Positions 50,371 through 59,031 of a stretch of DNA of 59,613 bases are shown piece by piece. Made by a program: the position numbers and the translations under genes. The notes under the pieces are model-generated. The model was not told where the DNA came from, searched no databases, and saw nothing but the letters and a program-made list of their open reading frames with translations. The DNA lies in the NCBI GenBank assembly GCA_023248215.1, contig JAHFEW010000011.1, positions 1 to 59,613 on the forward strand. The letters are read 5' to 3'. Position 1 is the first letter of the stretch, and each line of letters starts with the position of its first letter. Source of the stretch: Nitrospira sp. GTDB lineage: Bacteria > Nitrospirota > Nitrospiria > Nitrospirales > Nitrospiraceae.

Positions 50371-51774
50371 ATGGGTATTCTTATGTCTGCTCGATTCCTC
50401 GGCGCCGGATTTCGCAACCTGGTTTTTTTCTGCTTCTCTGTGCTCTGTTTGTCGAGGCCAGTCCTCGCACTGGCCGAGGCGCCGATTCCGCTTCAGGCCG
50501 ATCCAAACCCGGCTTCAGACCCCGTCGCGCAGGACGTTCAATCCCTCATCCAGGAACCTGAATACCTGTTGGATGAGGAAGACCGTGCCACCGCCGCGGA
50601 AAGCGAGGCGGCTGAAAACCCGACTCCCATTGCCAGCGAACCTTCCACAGAAATCCCGCCGGCGGAAGCACTCCTTCAGCTCAAGCCTCTCAATGGCACT
50701 ACAGCCAGGTTTACGGATCTGTTGACCCCTCCAGCAGAGGTGATCCAGGAGGCTGCCGCCGCGCAGGAGCAGGAATCGGAGGAGGCGACAGCCTACAACG
50801 TGCCGATTGTGCTCGATCCTTCCGTGCAAGGCCATATTCGCTTCTTCAACGTGTCTATCCGTAACCGGTTTGAGCAGTGGCTCATCCGCCTCAGCCACTA
50901 CCGACCGTTGGTCGACAGCATCTTCTCCGAGTTCCACCTCCCGAGCGATCTCATCTATCTGTCTCTGGTCGAAAGCGGATTCAACCCTCACGCCTATTCA
51001 CGCGCACGCGCGGCCGGTCCGTGGCAATTCATGAAGGGGACCGCAAAGGTGTATGGCTTGCGGGTAGACAGCTATGTGGATGAACGACGGGATCCCGTCA
51101 AGTCGACCGTTGCAGCAGCACGCTATCTGCGGGACCTGTACGACTTATTTGGAACCTGGCCGCTGGCGATGGCTGCTTACAATGCCGGCGAAGGTAAGGT
51201 GATGCGGGCCCTGCATACGGCTCAAGCAGAAAGCTTTTCAGACATTGCAAAAACACGTCTGATCCGGCGCGAAACGAAAGAATACGTGCCCCGTTTTATG
51301 GCCGTGACGATTATCGCCAAGAATCCGGATCGCTACGGATTTCCGCAGAATGAGATCCGGCCACACGAGTTCGAAGAAGTGGTCGTGCGACGCCCCATCC
51401 ACTTCAAGGCCATTGCTAATCTGACTGGGATTTCATATCAGGAATTGAAGGTCCTTAACCCGGAATTGCGGCGGGACGCCACACCGCCGGATGATGTCGA
51501 ATATCGCTTGAAAGTCCCGGTCGGCACCAGGGAACGAGTGGAACAGCTGCTGGATCGAGCCCCGACTCACAAGTTCGCGCCTCTCCCAATCCCAGTCAAG
51601 GTGCGGCAAATCAGGAGCGAGCCTGAGTCCGGGCATTGGTATCGTGTCCGCGTGGGCGACTCCCTTGAGAAGATTGCCAAGCGCTTCAAGATCTCCGTCA
51701 AAGCCCTAAAGACCAACAACAACCTCACAGGCCCCACCATCAAAGCAGGAAGCCGCCTCGTCATCGCACATTAA
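50371..51774 (+). CDS. mltD: MltD-like lytic transglycosylase with LysM
   Basis: A 467-aa exported murein hydrolase that cleaves glycan strands to 1,6-anhydro-muropeptides. The start is ATG 50371 or 50383. The N-terminal signal segment is about residues 15-35, followed by a Pro/Glu/Ala-rich linker to about 140. The SLT domain (about 175-320) has SLVESGFNPHAYS with catalytic Glu201, RARAAGPWQFMKGTAKVYGL and the conserved AMAAYNAGEGKV. A C-terminal LysM (about 420-465; YRVRVGDSLEKIAKRFKI) binds peptidoglycan, and a degenerate one precedes it. No lipobox is apparent. Confidence 0.93.
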   Translation: MGILMSARFLGAGFRNLVFFCFSVLCLSRPVLALAEAPIPLQADPNPASDPVAQDVQSLIQEPEYLLDEEDRATAAESEAAENPTPIASEPSTEIPPAEALLQLKPLNGTTARFTDLLTPPAEVIQEAAAAQEQESEEATAYNVPIVLDPSVQGHIRFFNVSIRNRFEQWLIRLSHYRPLVDSIFSEFHLPSDLIYLSLVESGFNPHAYSRARAAGPWQFMKGTAKVYGLRVDSYVDERRDPVKSTVAAARYLRDLYDLFGTWPLAMAAYNAGEGKVMRALHTAQAESFSDIAKTRLIRRETKEYVPRFMAVTIIAKNPDRYGFPQNEIRPHEFEEVVVRRPIHFKAIANLTGISYQELKVLNPELRRDATPPDDVEYRLKVPVGTRERVEQLLDRAPTHKFAPLPIPVKVRQIRSEPESGHWYRVRVGDSLEKIAKRFKISVKALKTNNNLTGPTIKAGSRLVIAH

Positions 51775-51812
51775 CGCGACACCACGCCACCTCTTCATTC
51801 GCGGGGGAGCGG

Positions 51813-52652
51813 CTACGGCTTCTTCTTCGAGGTTGGTGGGGCAGACTTGCCTGAGGACTTTGCGGGCAACTCAGGCTGGGGCTGGGAGGCGGGTGCACTC
51901 GTCTCCGGAGCAGGCGTGACACCGGCAGGCGGACTATCCGGCGACTTCTTGACTTCCAACACCTTCACCCGGACGGCAGCCTCACTTGTGAAGGGCGAGT
52001 TGGGATAATTCTTCATCAGGTCCTGATAGTGCGCGAGCGCCCCCTCCGGACGGGACTGCGACTCTTCCATTTTTGCCAGTTCGAAGAGCACGTGATCCTT
52101 GTTCAGGGCACCGGGGATTTCGAGAATACCGGTAAAAGCCTTGGTTGCCTGGTCGCGATCCCCCTTTACCAAATAGGCGTAGGCTAACCGTTGCTGAACA
52201 AGGCCCAGCAGCGAGGGGTTGGCGCCATAGAGCAACATGAATCGCTTGTAGGTTTCGATCCCCGCATCGACCTCATTGCCCAAGACCTGGGCATTGCCAA
52301 GATGGAACAAGGCCAGTGGAGCGACGGGGGAACGTGGATACTGATCCACGAGCTGTTTGTACAGGTTAATGGCCTGGGTGAGCTGCTCGTGCGCTTTCTT
52401 CGGATCGTCGGCCGGCCGATTGAGATAGTGAAGCGTTGCTTCCTGATCGAGTTCACGTGCTTTCAGCGTGGTCTGATAGTCATACCATATGACACCCGTG
52501 ACCACTGCGGCTGCAACCAGCATAACCCCCAGCCCAACCAGGAGCGCCCGTCGCTGTTCCTGCAGAACGAGCAGAAACCGTTCAACCCCACTCAGCAGAT
52601 GGGTCTCGTCGAGCGGATCGGCTTTTGCGGGAACCTTGATTCGATAGCTCAT
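51813..52652 (-). CDS. YfgM-like membrane-anchored TPR protein
   Basis: A 279-aa protein. A cytoplasmic N-terminus is followed by one transmembrane helix (ALLVGLGVMLVAAAVVTGVIW, about 36-57) and a periplasmic TPR region. The TPR motifs include YKQLVDQYPRSPVAPLALFHLG, RLAYAYLVKGDRDQATKAF and LAHYQDLMKNYPNSPFTSEA. The last 45 residues are Pro/Ser/Lys-rich. The plan matches YfgM, a SecYEG-associated ancillary protein, or TPR_21-domain proteins. It has a strong own promoter, divergent from bioF. Confidence 0.72.
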   Translation of the reverse strand: MSYRIKVPAKADPLDETHLLSGVERFLLVLQEQRRALLVGLGVMLVAAAVVTGVIWYDYQTTLKARELDQEATLHYLNRPADDPKKAHEQLTQAINLYKQLVDQYPRSPVAPLALFHLGNAQVLGNEVDAGIETYKRFMLLYGANPSLLGLVQQRLAYAYLVKGDRDQATKAFTGILEIPGALNKDHVLFELAKMEESQSRPEGALAHYQDLMKNYPNSPFTSEAAVRVKVLEVKKSPDSPPAGVTPAPETSAPASQPQPELPAKSSGKSAPPTSKKKP

Positions 52653-52691
52653 AGTCGCACGATCATCTTATTGGGTCCAAAAAAGAAGCGG

Positions 52692-52720
52692 TCGTTTCCG
52701 GCAGCATCGCGCCTTATACT
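52692..52720 (+). promoter_or_regulatory. Candidate bioF promoter overlapping the divergent promoter
   Basis: A weak TCGTTT (52692-52697), a 17-base spacer and TATACT (52715-52720). Transcription would start near 52727, only nine bases before a TTG start or 48 bases before a GTG at 52775, so the promoter bears on the start-codon choice. Confidence 0.4.
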
Positions 52721-52742
52721 AGGGACTAGTCAGCCTTGTCAA
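52713..52742 (-). promoter_or_regulatory. Strong sigma-70 promoter for YfgM-like gene
   Basis: Minus strand: TTGACA (52742-52737), an 18-base spacer and TATAAG (52718-52713). The start near 52706 gives a leader of about 54 bases. Its -10 overlaps TATACT (52715-52720), the candidate -10 of bioF on the other strand. Confidence 0.68.
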
Positions 52743-53935
52743 ATATTCCGACGGGTCCAAAGAACGAGCAGCTTGTGTTTGAGCAACACCTCCGAAAACT
52801 AGATGATCAGCACCTGCTGCGCCGTCTTCGGACCATCGCCTCGGCCACGGGGCCGACGGTCATGCTGGACAATCGCCGGGTCATACTCCTCTCATCCAAT
52901 AACTACCTAGGTCTTGCGACGCATCCGGCCGTTGTGGAAGCAGCGGTCGCGGCCACCAGGCAATACGGAGCGGGATCCGGGGCATCGCGACTCGTGTGCG
53001 GCAGCCTCCCACCCCATGAAGAACTCGAAACGGCACTCGCACAGTTCAAAGGCACGGAGGCATCCCTTACTTTTGCCGCGGGCTACCTGGCCAACATCAG
53101 CGTGATTCCGACCCTTATTGACAAGGGCGGTCTCATCCTCGCCGACCGCCTCTGCCACGCGAGCCTGATCGACGGCTGCCGATTGAGCGGGGCCACCTTT
53201 CGCGTGTACCGCCATCGGGACATGAATCATTTGGAACAACTCCTCGTCCGTCGATCCTCAGCCAGACCCACCCTCATTGTGACCGACGGTCTGTTCAGCA
53301 TGGACGGGGATATCGCACCGCTGACCGACATTGCCTTCTTGGCTGAACGGTATGAAGCGGCGGTCTTTGTGGACGATGCGCACGGCACAGGAATTTTAGG
53401 ACGAACCGGGCGCGGCACTCTCGAACATTGCGACGTGGAATCGCGCATCCCCTATCACATGGGCACCTTGAGCAAAGCGCTCGGTAGTGCCGGAGCGTAC
53501 CTAGCCGGCTCAACCGCGTTCATTGCCTATCTCATGAATACCTGCCGTGCCTTTACCTACACAACTGCTCCCCCACCCGCCTCCGCCGCAGCCGCCACCG
53601 CAGCGATCCGTGTGATCGAGCAGGAACCGGAACGACGCGCCCGGTTGTGGCACAATCGCGAACGCCTCGCACAAGGGCTCACGCGACTTGGCTTCCGACT
53701 CACCGCGTCGGAAAGTCCGATCCTGCCGATCCTCGTCGGCAATCCCGATCGTGCCGTAATCCTGGCGCAAGCACTGCTCACGCACGGTGTCTATGCCCCC
53801 GCCATCCGCCCACCGACGGTCCCGCCTGCCACCAGCCGCATTCGACTCACCATCACGGCCGACCACAACGCCGAACACATCGACGACGCCCTGGCAGCGC
53901 TGGAAAAAGCCGGGCGTGCGCTCAACATGATCTAA
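52736..53935 (+). CDS. bioF: 8-amino-7-oxononanoate synthase (BioF) or close relative
   Basis: Alpha-oxoamine synthase joining pimeloyl-(ACP/CoA) with alanine in biotin synthesis. 399 aa from TTG 52736; GTG 52775 is an alternative and removes 13 residues. Motifs are LLSSNNYLGLATHPAVVEA, YGAGSGASRLVCGS, DDAHGTGILGRTGRGT and, for PLP-Lys, GTLSKALGSAGAYLAGS. The C-terminal QALLTHGVYAPAIRPPTVPP is typical of BioF rather than Kbl, but other oxoamine synthases cannot be excluded. No further bio genes are near. Confidence 0.85.
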   Translation: MSNIPTGPKNEQLVFEQHLRKLDDQHLLRRLRTIASATGPTVMLDNRRVILLSSNNYLGLATHPAVVEAAVAATRQYGAGSGASRLVCGSLPPHEELETALAQFKGTEASLTFAAGYLANISVIPTLIDKGGLILADRLCHASLIDGCRLSGATFRVYRHRDMNHLEQLLVRRSSARPTLIVTDGLFSMDGDIAPLTDIAFLAERYEAAVFVDDAHGTGILGRTGRGTLEHCDVESRIPYHMGTLSKALGSAGAYLAGSTAFIAYLMNTCRAFTYTTAPPPASAAAATAAIRVIEQEPERRARLWHNRERLAQGLTRLGFRLTASESPILPILVGNPDRAVILAQALLTHGVYAPAIRPPTVPPATSRIRLTITADHNAEHIDDALAALEKAGRALNMI

Positions 53936-54122
53936 CGTTGCGCGCTACGGCCATTCATTCGCGAACCGTCCGCAGCCGATCATTTCTTCGCCGTCCTTTC
54001 TGGATATTTTCTTGCTTTCTCACCCTCCTATGGCATGATCCAAGAAACTCGACAGGCCATGCTCATTCACTCATAACTACGCTCGTTTATCCGCACGTAC
54101 TCTCACTTCATGGAGTGATCCG

Positions 54123-55184
54123 ATGATTGATATCTCCAAACTGTTGACTTTTGGCGTCCAGCAAGGCGCCTCTGACTGCCACATCAGCGCCGGCGAACCG
54201 CCGATGATCCGCCTGCATGGCGATCTCAAGAAACTCGACCATCCCCCTTTGAGCCAGGATGAAACCCACGCGCTTATTTACGACATGATGAGCGATGCGC
54301 AGCGAAAGAACTTCGAAGAACACCGGGAATGTGACTTCTCGTTCGACCTCGGCGACATCGCTCGGTTCCGCGTCAACGTGTTCGTGCAAGGCCGAGGATT
54401 GGGCGCCGTCTTCCGGACCATTCCGACCGAAATTCTTCCGCTGGAAAAGCTCGGCATGCCACCGATTCTCCGACAGCTCTGCGATCGCGAGAAAGGCCTG
54501 ATCCTTGTCACAGGCCCGACCGGATCAGGGAAGTCCACCACTCTCGCAGGAATGATCGACTATCTGAACAACACATACGAAGGGCACATTCTTACGATCG
54601 AGGATCCGGTGGAGTTTGTGCACAAATCAAAAAAATGCCTCGTCAACCAACGAGAGCTGGGCGTGCATACCCTGTCCTTCGCGAATGCGCTCCGCGCCGC
54701 CCTCCGCGAAGACCCCGACATCATTCTCGTGGGCGAAATGCGGGACTTGGATACGATCCAGCTGGCCTTGACCGCAGCCGAAACCGGCCACTTGGTCTTC
54801 GCCACCCTCCACACCTCCAGCGCTCCGAAGACCGTCGACCGCATCATCGACGCCTTCCCTCCAAACCAGCAGGCGCAGGTCCGCGCACAGTTGTCTGAAA
54901 CGCTGGAAGCGGTGTTGACTCAGACGCTCCTCAAGAAGAAGAGCGGCGGCCGAATCGCAGCGGTGGAGATCATGGTCGGGACCACAGCGGTTCGGAACCT
55001 CATCCGCGAGGGCAAACTCCACCAAATTCCCGGCGTCATGCAGGCCAGCCAGAAAGACGGCATGCAGACCATGGACATGGCCCTGGTCGACCTAGTGTCG
55101 CGCAGCCTGGTAACGAAAGCCGAGGCTCAGTCACGAAGCATGAACCCCAATCTGTTCACTGCCGCGGCAGGAGGCGCCGCGTAA
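54123..55184 (+). CDS. pilT: Type IV pilus retraction ATPase PilT
   Basis: A hexameric ATPase powering pilus retraction and twitching. 353 aa, with GGAG eight bases before the ATG. The N-terminal domain (about 1-105) has GASDCHISAGEPPMIRLHG. The ATPase core has Walker A VTGPTGSGKSTTLAGM, the Asp box ILTIEDPVEFVH, Walker B DIILVGEMRDLDTI, and the His box ATLHTSSAPKTVDRI. The C-terminal AVRNLIREGKLHQ corresponds to the AIRNLIRE motif required for retraction. The pilU-like gene follows 56 bases later. Confidence 0.97.
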   Translation: MIDISKLLTFGVQQGASDCHISAGEPPMIRLHGDLKKLDHPPLSQDETHALIYDMMSDAQRKNFEEHRECDFSFDLGDIARFRVNVFVQGRGLGAVFRTIPTEILPLEKLGMPPILRQLCDREKGLILVTGPTGSGKSTTLAGMIDYLNNTYEGHILTIEDPVEFVHKSKKCLVNQRELGVHTLSFANALRAALREDPDIILVGEMRDLDTIQLALTAAETGHLVFATLHTSSAPKTVDRIIDAFPPNQQAQVRAQLSETLEAVLTQTLLKKKSGGRIAAVEIMVGTTAVRNLIREGKLHQIPGVMQASQKDGMQTMDMALVDLVSRSLVTKAEAQSRSMNPNLFTAAAGGAA

Positions 55185-55240
55185 GCGCTCGCTCCGCGCC
55201 ACCTCAACGGGCCCCACGCAGCATTAGAGAGAGGCATCTC

Positions 55241-56404
55241 ATGGATGTTCGCACTCTTCTTGAAGTGATGGTCAAGCAGGAATCCTCCGACCTGTATCTC
55301 ACGGTCGATGCGCCGCCCATCTATCGCATCCATGGCTCGACGCATCGGACCGATGCGCCGCCATTTACGAACGAGCAGCTGGAATCACTGGCGCTGGCCC
55401 TCATGCGCGGCCAGCAACGGGGCGAGTTCGAAGAAAAAATGGAGATGAATCTCGCCCTGTATTACAAGGAATTGGGCCGCTTCCGTGTGAACATCTTCCG
55501 CCAGAAGGGAAACGTCGGGCTGGTGTTTCGGCATATTAAGGCGGAGATTATGACGGTCGAGCAACTGGACCTGCCTCCCATTGTGAAAGACATTGCCATG
55601 ACCAAACGCGGGCTGGTGCTCGTCGTCGGCGCCACCGGCTCCGGCAAGTCCACCTCGCTGGCAGCCATGATCGATCACCGCAACACCGTGCATGCCGGCC
55701 ACATCATCAGCGTGGAAGACCCGATCGAGTTCGTCCACCATCACAAGAAATCCATCGTCACCCAGCGCGAAGTGGGCTTCGATACCCATTCATTCGGCCA
55801 CGCCCTGAAGAACACCTTGCGCCAAGCCCCGGACGTCATTCTCATCGGAGAAATCCGGGATACGGAGACCATGGAAGCCGCGATCACCTTCGCCGAAACC
55901 GGACACCTCTGTCTCGGCACCCTGCACTCGAACAATGCCAATCAGTCCATCGAGCGCATCATGAACTTCTTCCCGGTAGAACGGCACGCACAAATTTATC
56001 TACAGCTGTCGTTGAACCTGCGGGCCATCATCTCTCAACGGCTGATCCCTTCCCTCGACGGACGCCGGGTGCCTGCCCTCGAAATTATGCTCGATACGCC
56101 CCGCATCAAAGATCTGATCAAGCGCTCGGAAATCGATACGTTGAAGGAAGCGATGGAGCAGGGGATCGATGAAGGATGCCAGACGTTCGACCACGTCCTA
56201 CTGCAGCTCTATAAGGCAGGGAAGATCAGCATTGAGCAGGCCCTGATCAACGCCGACAGCGCCAATAATCTTCGCCTCAAGATCAAACTGGCAGGGCTGA
56301 AAGGCGACGACGCGGTGGCTGCCCTCTTGGACAAGAGCACACGAGACGAGAAGGCGTTTCAAATTCAAGGGCAAATGGGCCAGACCGGAAGTAAGAAACG
56401 TTGA
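55241..56404 (+). CDS. pilU: PilU-like pilus retraction ATPase
   Basis: A 387-aa PilT paralogue with GAGAGG upstream. Core motifs are VVGATGSGKSTSLAAMI, IISVEDPIEFVHHHK, DVILIGEIRDTETM and GTLHSNNANQSIERIM. The PilU-type N-terminus (LLEVMVKQESSDLYLTVDA) and C-terminus (IKDLIKRSEIDTLKEAMEQ), without AIRNLIRE, separate it from PilT. The 30-residue tail is charged. It is an accessory, PilT-dependent motor in other species. It appears to form a two-gene unit with pilT. Confidence 0.93.
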   Translation: MDVRTLLEVMVKQESSDLYLTVDAPPIYRIHGSTHRTDAPPFTNEQLESLALALMRGQQRGEFEEKMEMNLALYYKELGRFRVNIFRQKGNVGLVFRHIKAEIMTVEQLDLPPIVKDIAMTKRGLVLVVGATGSGKSTSLAAMIDHRNTVHAGHIISVEDPIEFVHHHKKSIVTQREVGFDTHSFGHALKNTLRQAPDVILIGEIRDTETMEAAITFAETGHLCLGTLHSNNANQSIERIMNFFPVERHAQIYLQLSLNLRAIISQRLIPSLDGRRVPALEIMLDTPRIKDLIKRSEIDTLKEAMEQGIDEGCQTFDHVLLQLYKAGKISIEQALINADSANNLRLKIKLAGLKGDDAVAALLDKSTRDEKAFQIQGQMGQTGSKKR

Positions 56405-56488
56405 CGATCATCGCGCCAGGCAACCGTGTGGTGCTCGGGTAACGAACCGCTCGACTCACCAGCTGCTTGCATCCGACCGGCACAACGC

Positions 56489-57010
56489 TTATCGAATCCC
56501 GGACGGCTGCCGCTCCGTGGCTTGCCCGAGATGCGAAACAATCTTATCCAACGCAGTCGCGCTCAACTTTCGTCCATACCACACCGGCATCGTATCCGCA
56601 GGAAATCCAGGCACGACATAGGTCCCAGGCGACACGATGGATTCCACAATATAGTCACGGACTGTCTTCGCCTGACCTCGGTACTGTGGATCAGCAAGGC
56701 GCATCACCCCGGTCTTCCCTAGCCAGAGCGGAGGACCGACCTGCCCATTCGCCCCGGCAATACCGGGGATCTGATGACAGACCGGGCAACCGGCGTGGAC
56801 AAACAGCTCCTGGATCGGTTCGTCTCCAGTCACCAGCGGCACCATGCTGGGATCGACTTTCTGGGCATTCAGTAGCGGCTCAGACGGCGGCGAGACATTC
56901 CAGATCGCAGCCAACGCAATCAGCAGGACGAACCCAGCAGCCAACGCCCCCAATGCCTTGTTCTTCTGGTTTGTCATTTGAACAGGTGGAAGAGGGGTGG
57001 AATCAGGCAT
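56489..57010 (-). CDS. Membrane-anchored monohaem cytochrome c
   Basis: A 173-aa protein. One N-terminal hydrophobic helix (ALGALAAGFVLLIALAAIW, about 18-38) would act as anchor or signal. Haem c attaches at CPVCH (about 79-83), and Met in DTMPVWYG is a likely sixth ligand. The intervening GPPLWLGKTGVM and DYIVESIVSPG are class I cytochrome c features. An in-frame ATG at 56977 is an alternative start. It would carry electrons on the periplasmic face; its partner is unknown. It lies 110 bases after the exported SUMF1-type gene and may be co-transcribed. Confidence 0.88.
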   Translation of the reverse strand: MPDSTPLPPVQMTNQKNKALGALAAGFVLLIALAAIWNVSPPSEPLLNAQKVDPSMVPLVTGDEPIQELFVHAGCPVCHQIPGIAGANGQVGPPLWLGKTGVMRLADPQYRGQAKTVRDYIVESIVSPGTYVVPGFPADTMPVWYGRKLSATALDKIVSHLGQATERQPSGIR

Positions 57011-57120
57011 AGATAAGCAGTACAGAACTTACAAAAGCGTCGCTGACCATACGGATCCAGACCCTTTCCATGGGACAGCTTCGTGTGAGAGTGATCAGCT
57101 GTTGGGCGCCGGTGCCTGCG

Positions 57121-57978
57121 CTATTTTTTGACATCCATCGCGCAGCGAAACCCAATCGTCCGATCCTGGAAATCAGGTTCTGCCGACATGCGCGCTGACA
57201 CCCTCAACGCGACAGGCAGGTCGGCCCAAGATCCTCCTCGAAGCACCTTTTTCTCACCGCTCGCAGGACCCATGGGACTTTTCTCCGGACTCTTCGAATA
57301 GTACTCACGATCATACCAGTCGGCCACCCATTCGGCCGCGTTCCCCGCCATGTGGTGGAGACCGTACGGACTCCTGCCACCCTCTTTCAACCCATGACGA
57401 ACACTCATCCCCTCCACTCCACCAGACACGGCCACCAGCGTAATGGCTTCGCTCACCCACACACCGCGATTATAGTTTGCAATATCCACAAACGGCTGCA
57501 TGTGTCCCCACGGGTAGCGACGCCCGTCGGTTCCGCGCGCGGCTTTTTCCCATTCGGCTTCCGTCGGAAGCCGCTTCCCGGCCCAGGCGCAGTAGGCTGC
57601 AGCATCAGCCCATCCCATCCCAATGGCTGGGCGATCGCCGACGGTGGCTACGGCCTCATCATCCCACGTGGAAGGTGCATCATGCCTTGTTTCTTGCAGA
57701 AACGTTCCGTAGAGCCGCAGCGAGACTTCATATCGATCGATGAAGTAAGAGTCGAGTGTCACCGAATGCTCTGGCCGTTCGGCGGGAAGGCCGTCATTAC
57801 TTCCCATCGTGAACGGCCCCGTTGGGATCAACACCATCGGCGCGCCATCCTTACCTTTGATCGTCTCGGCTGCGCCTCGCCGGCCATCCTCCCCAGGCTG
57901 TGACTCGGCAGCCCAAGCCGATATTGCCCCACTGAACATGATGACGGGCACCATGACTGATACGATGAGTGCGTGCAT
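57121..57978 (-). CDS. Exported SUMF1/formylglycine-generating-enzyme-fold protein
   Basis: About 285 aa from ATG 57978, with GGAGG in front; the longer frame has no signal character. The signal peptide (HALIVSVMVPVIMFSGAIS...) is followed by an FGE-sulfatase domain: MVLIPTGPFTMGSNDG, ERPEHSVTLDSYFIDRYEVS, RLPTEAEWEKAARG, AGNAAEWVADWYD, VLRGGSWAD and DRTIGFRCAMD. The copper-binding Cys pair of true FGE is not evident, so enzymatic activity is doubtful. Such proteins occur repeatedly next to periplasmic redox genes in nitrite oxidisers. Here it precedes a cytochrome c gene. Confidence 0.9.
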   Translation of the reverse strand: MHALIVSVMVPVIMFSGAISAWAAESQPGEDGRRGAAETIKGKDGAPMVLIPTGPFTMGSNDGLPAERPEHSVTLDSYFIDRYEVSLRLYGTFLQETRHDAPSTWDDEAVATVGDRPAIGMGWADAAAYCAWAGKRLPTEAEWEKAARGTDGRRYPWGHMQPFVDIANYNRGVWVSEAITLVAVSGGVEGMSVRHGLKEGGRSPYGLHHMAGNAAEWVADWYDREYYSKSPEKSPMGPASGEKKVLRGGSWADLPVALRVSARMSAEPDFQDRTIGFRCAMDVKK

Positions 57979-58033
57979 ACACACCTCCAGCCGAATGCAG
58001 GCCCACAGAGAACTCGACTCCATATTTGTGCAA

Positions 58034-58062
58034 AGTGTAGCTGCGCCTCTGAGTAAACTCAA
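58034..58062 (-). promoter_or_regulatory. Sigma-70 promoter for SUMF1-type gene
   Basis: Minus strand: TTGAGT (58062-58057), a 17-base spacer and TACACT (58039-58034). The start near 58027 gives a leader of about 49 bases. The -10 is identical to that before the lipoprotein gene at 10577-11329. Confidence 0.6.
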
Positions 58063-58244
58063 CTGAAAGCCCGGAAGGTTACGATGATCCGCTTGACGAC
58101 TGTCGGTGCAATTGAAGTGATAGACCTGAATGATGCATGCCGATGCGTGGGAGAGGTGATGACCGCGAGATGTGCAGAAGCGCGCCCGGCCGGCAGTGGA
58201 GAACTGTCAGCCGGAGTAGGGCAGGTTCAGGAGGTATCCGAAGG

Positions 58245-58739
58245 CTAGCGATTGAGCTCTGCGACACGCCGGTCGTGCTCTTTCACGCTTCGCCCCACCG
58301 TGAGGTCAGATCGCTCCAAGAGGTTGTGCAATACTTCCTGCTTCAACTGAACCATCAACGCCTTGCTATAGATGGAGGACGGCGCAGTATCCTGCAAGAG
58401 ATTCAGCCACCCCGTCGTGGCTGCGTCATAACGACTATTCGGCATGGCCGTGTGCAACTCTTGAAACACCGTAATTGCGTCGGCCCGATTCTCAAAAAGC
58501 GCGACCAAGCCACGGGTATAGTAGGCCTCCTCACAGGCCGGTCCTTTATGGCAATTTTTCATACGCGTGTCCTGCGCGTAGGCTATCGCCTGGAGCGGCT
58601 TCAACTCACCGGCGTCGATGGGGAAGAACGCGCTACTCGGTAACGTGGTGGAAGAGCCGGATTGCATCATCGTACAGCCTTCCATTCCACCCGTGATGAG
58701 CACCCACAGAGTGAGACAGACAAGAGTTCGTTGTGACAT
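58245..58739 (-). CDS. Small lipoprotein of unknown function
   Basis: About 164 aa from ATG 58739, with AGGAGGAA in front; the frame extends to 58829. The signal peptide ends in ITGGMEGC, a lipobox-like sequence. The mature part has two Cys (NCHKGPACEEA) and a short helical repeat resembling a TPR (AYYTRGLVALFENRADAITVF). The C-terminal half is helical (LKQEVLHNLLERSD). No known family was recognised. No clear promoter was found upstream. Confidence 0.7.
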   Translation of the reverse strand: MSQRTLVCLTLWVLITGGMEGCTMMQSGSSTTLPSSAFFPIDAGELKPLQAIAYAQDTRMKNCHKGPACEEAYYTRGLVALFENRADAITVFQELHTAMPNSRYDAATTGWLNLLQDTAPSSIYSKALMVQLKQEVLHNLLERSDLTVGRSVKEHDRRVAELNR

Positions 58740-58995
58740 CGTGTTCCTCCTAGCAGACAGGCGATGTGGTGTCTGGTCTTTGCCTTGAGTTGATGCTTTC
58801 ACTCTATCATTGAAACCCAGGCCGGCCATTCCGCGGAGGATGTACCTCTTCGGTACTGCGCCTAACGGCAGTTCCGTCCTACCAGAGCGGGAAAAATAAG
58901 GAGGTCATGAGTCCAGGATCAAAGGAGGGGCCTGTGAGGTAGGAGTCTGGCCATTTTGAGGGGGGAGGAAGGAATCGCTCTCGTGCTCAAGTCGT

Positions 58996-59018
58996 GGCCC
59001 CGCCGAACAGGCGGGACC
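58996..59018 (-). terminator. Hairpin downstream of RTX-like gene
   Basis: Minus strand GGTCCCGCC (59018-59010) pairs with GGCGGGGCC (59004-58996), including one G-U pair, with loop TGTTC. It begins 13 bases after the stop codon. No T-run follows, so it is a likely but imperfect terminator. Confidence 0.5.
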
Positions 59019-59031
59019 AGAGAAGTCTCTC

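Noticed and set aside
54031-54046. Possible sigma-54 element TGGCATGATCCAAGAA before pilT
   Set aside because: The -24 half is good but the -12 GC is missing (GA instead), so the essential dinucleotide fails.
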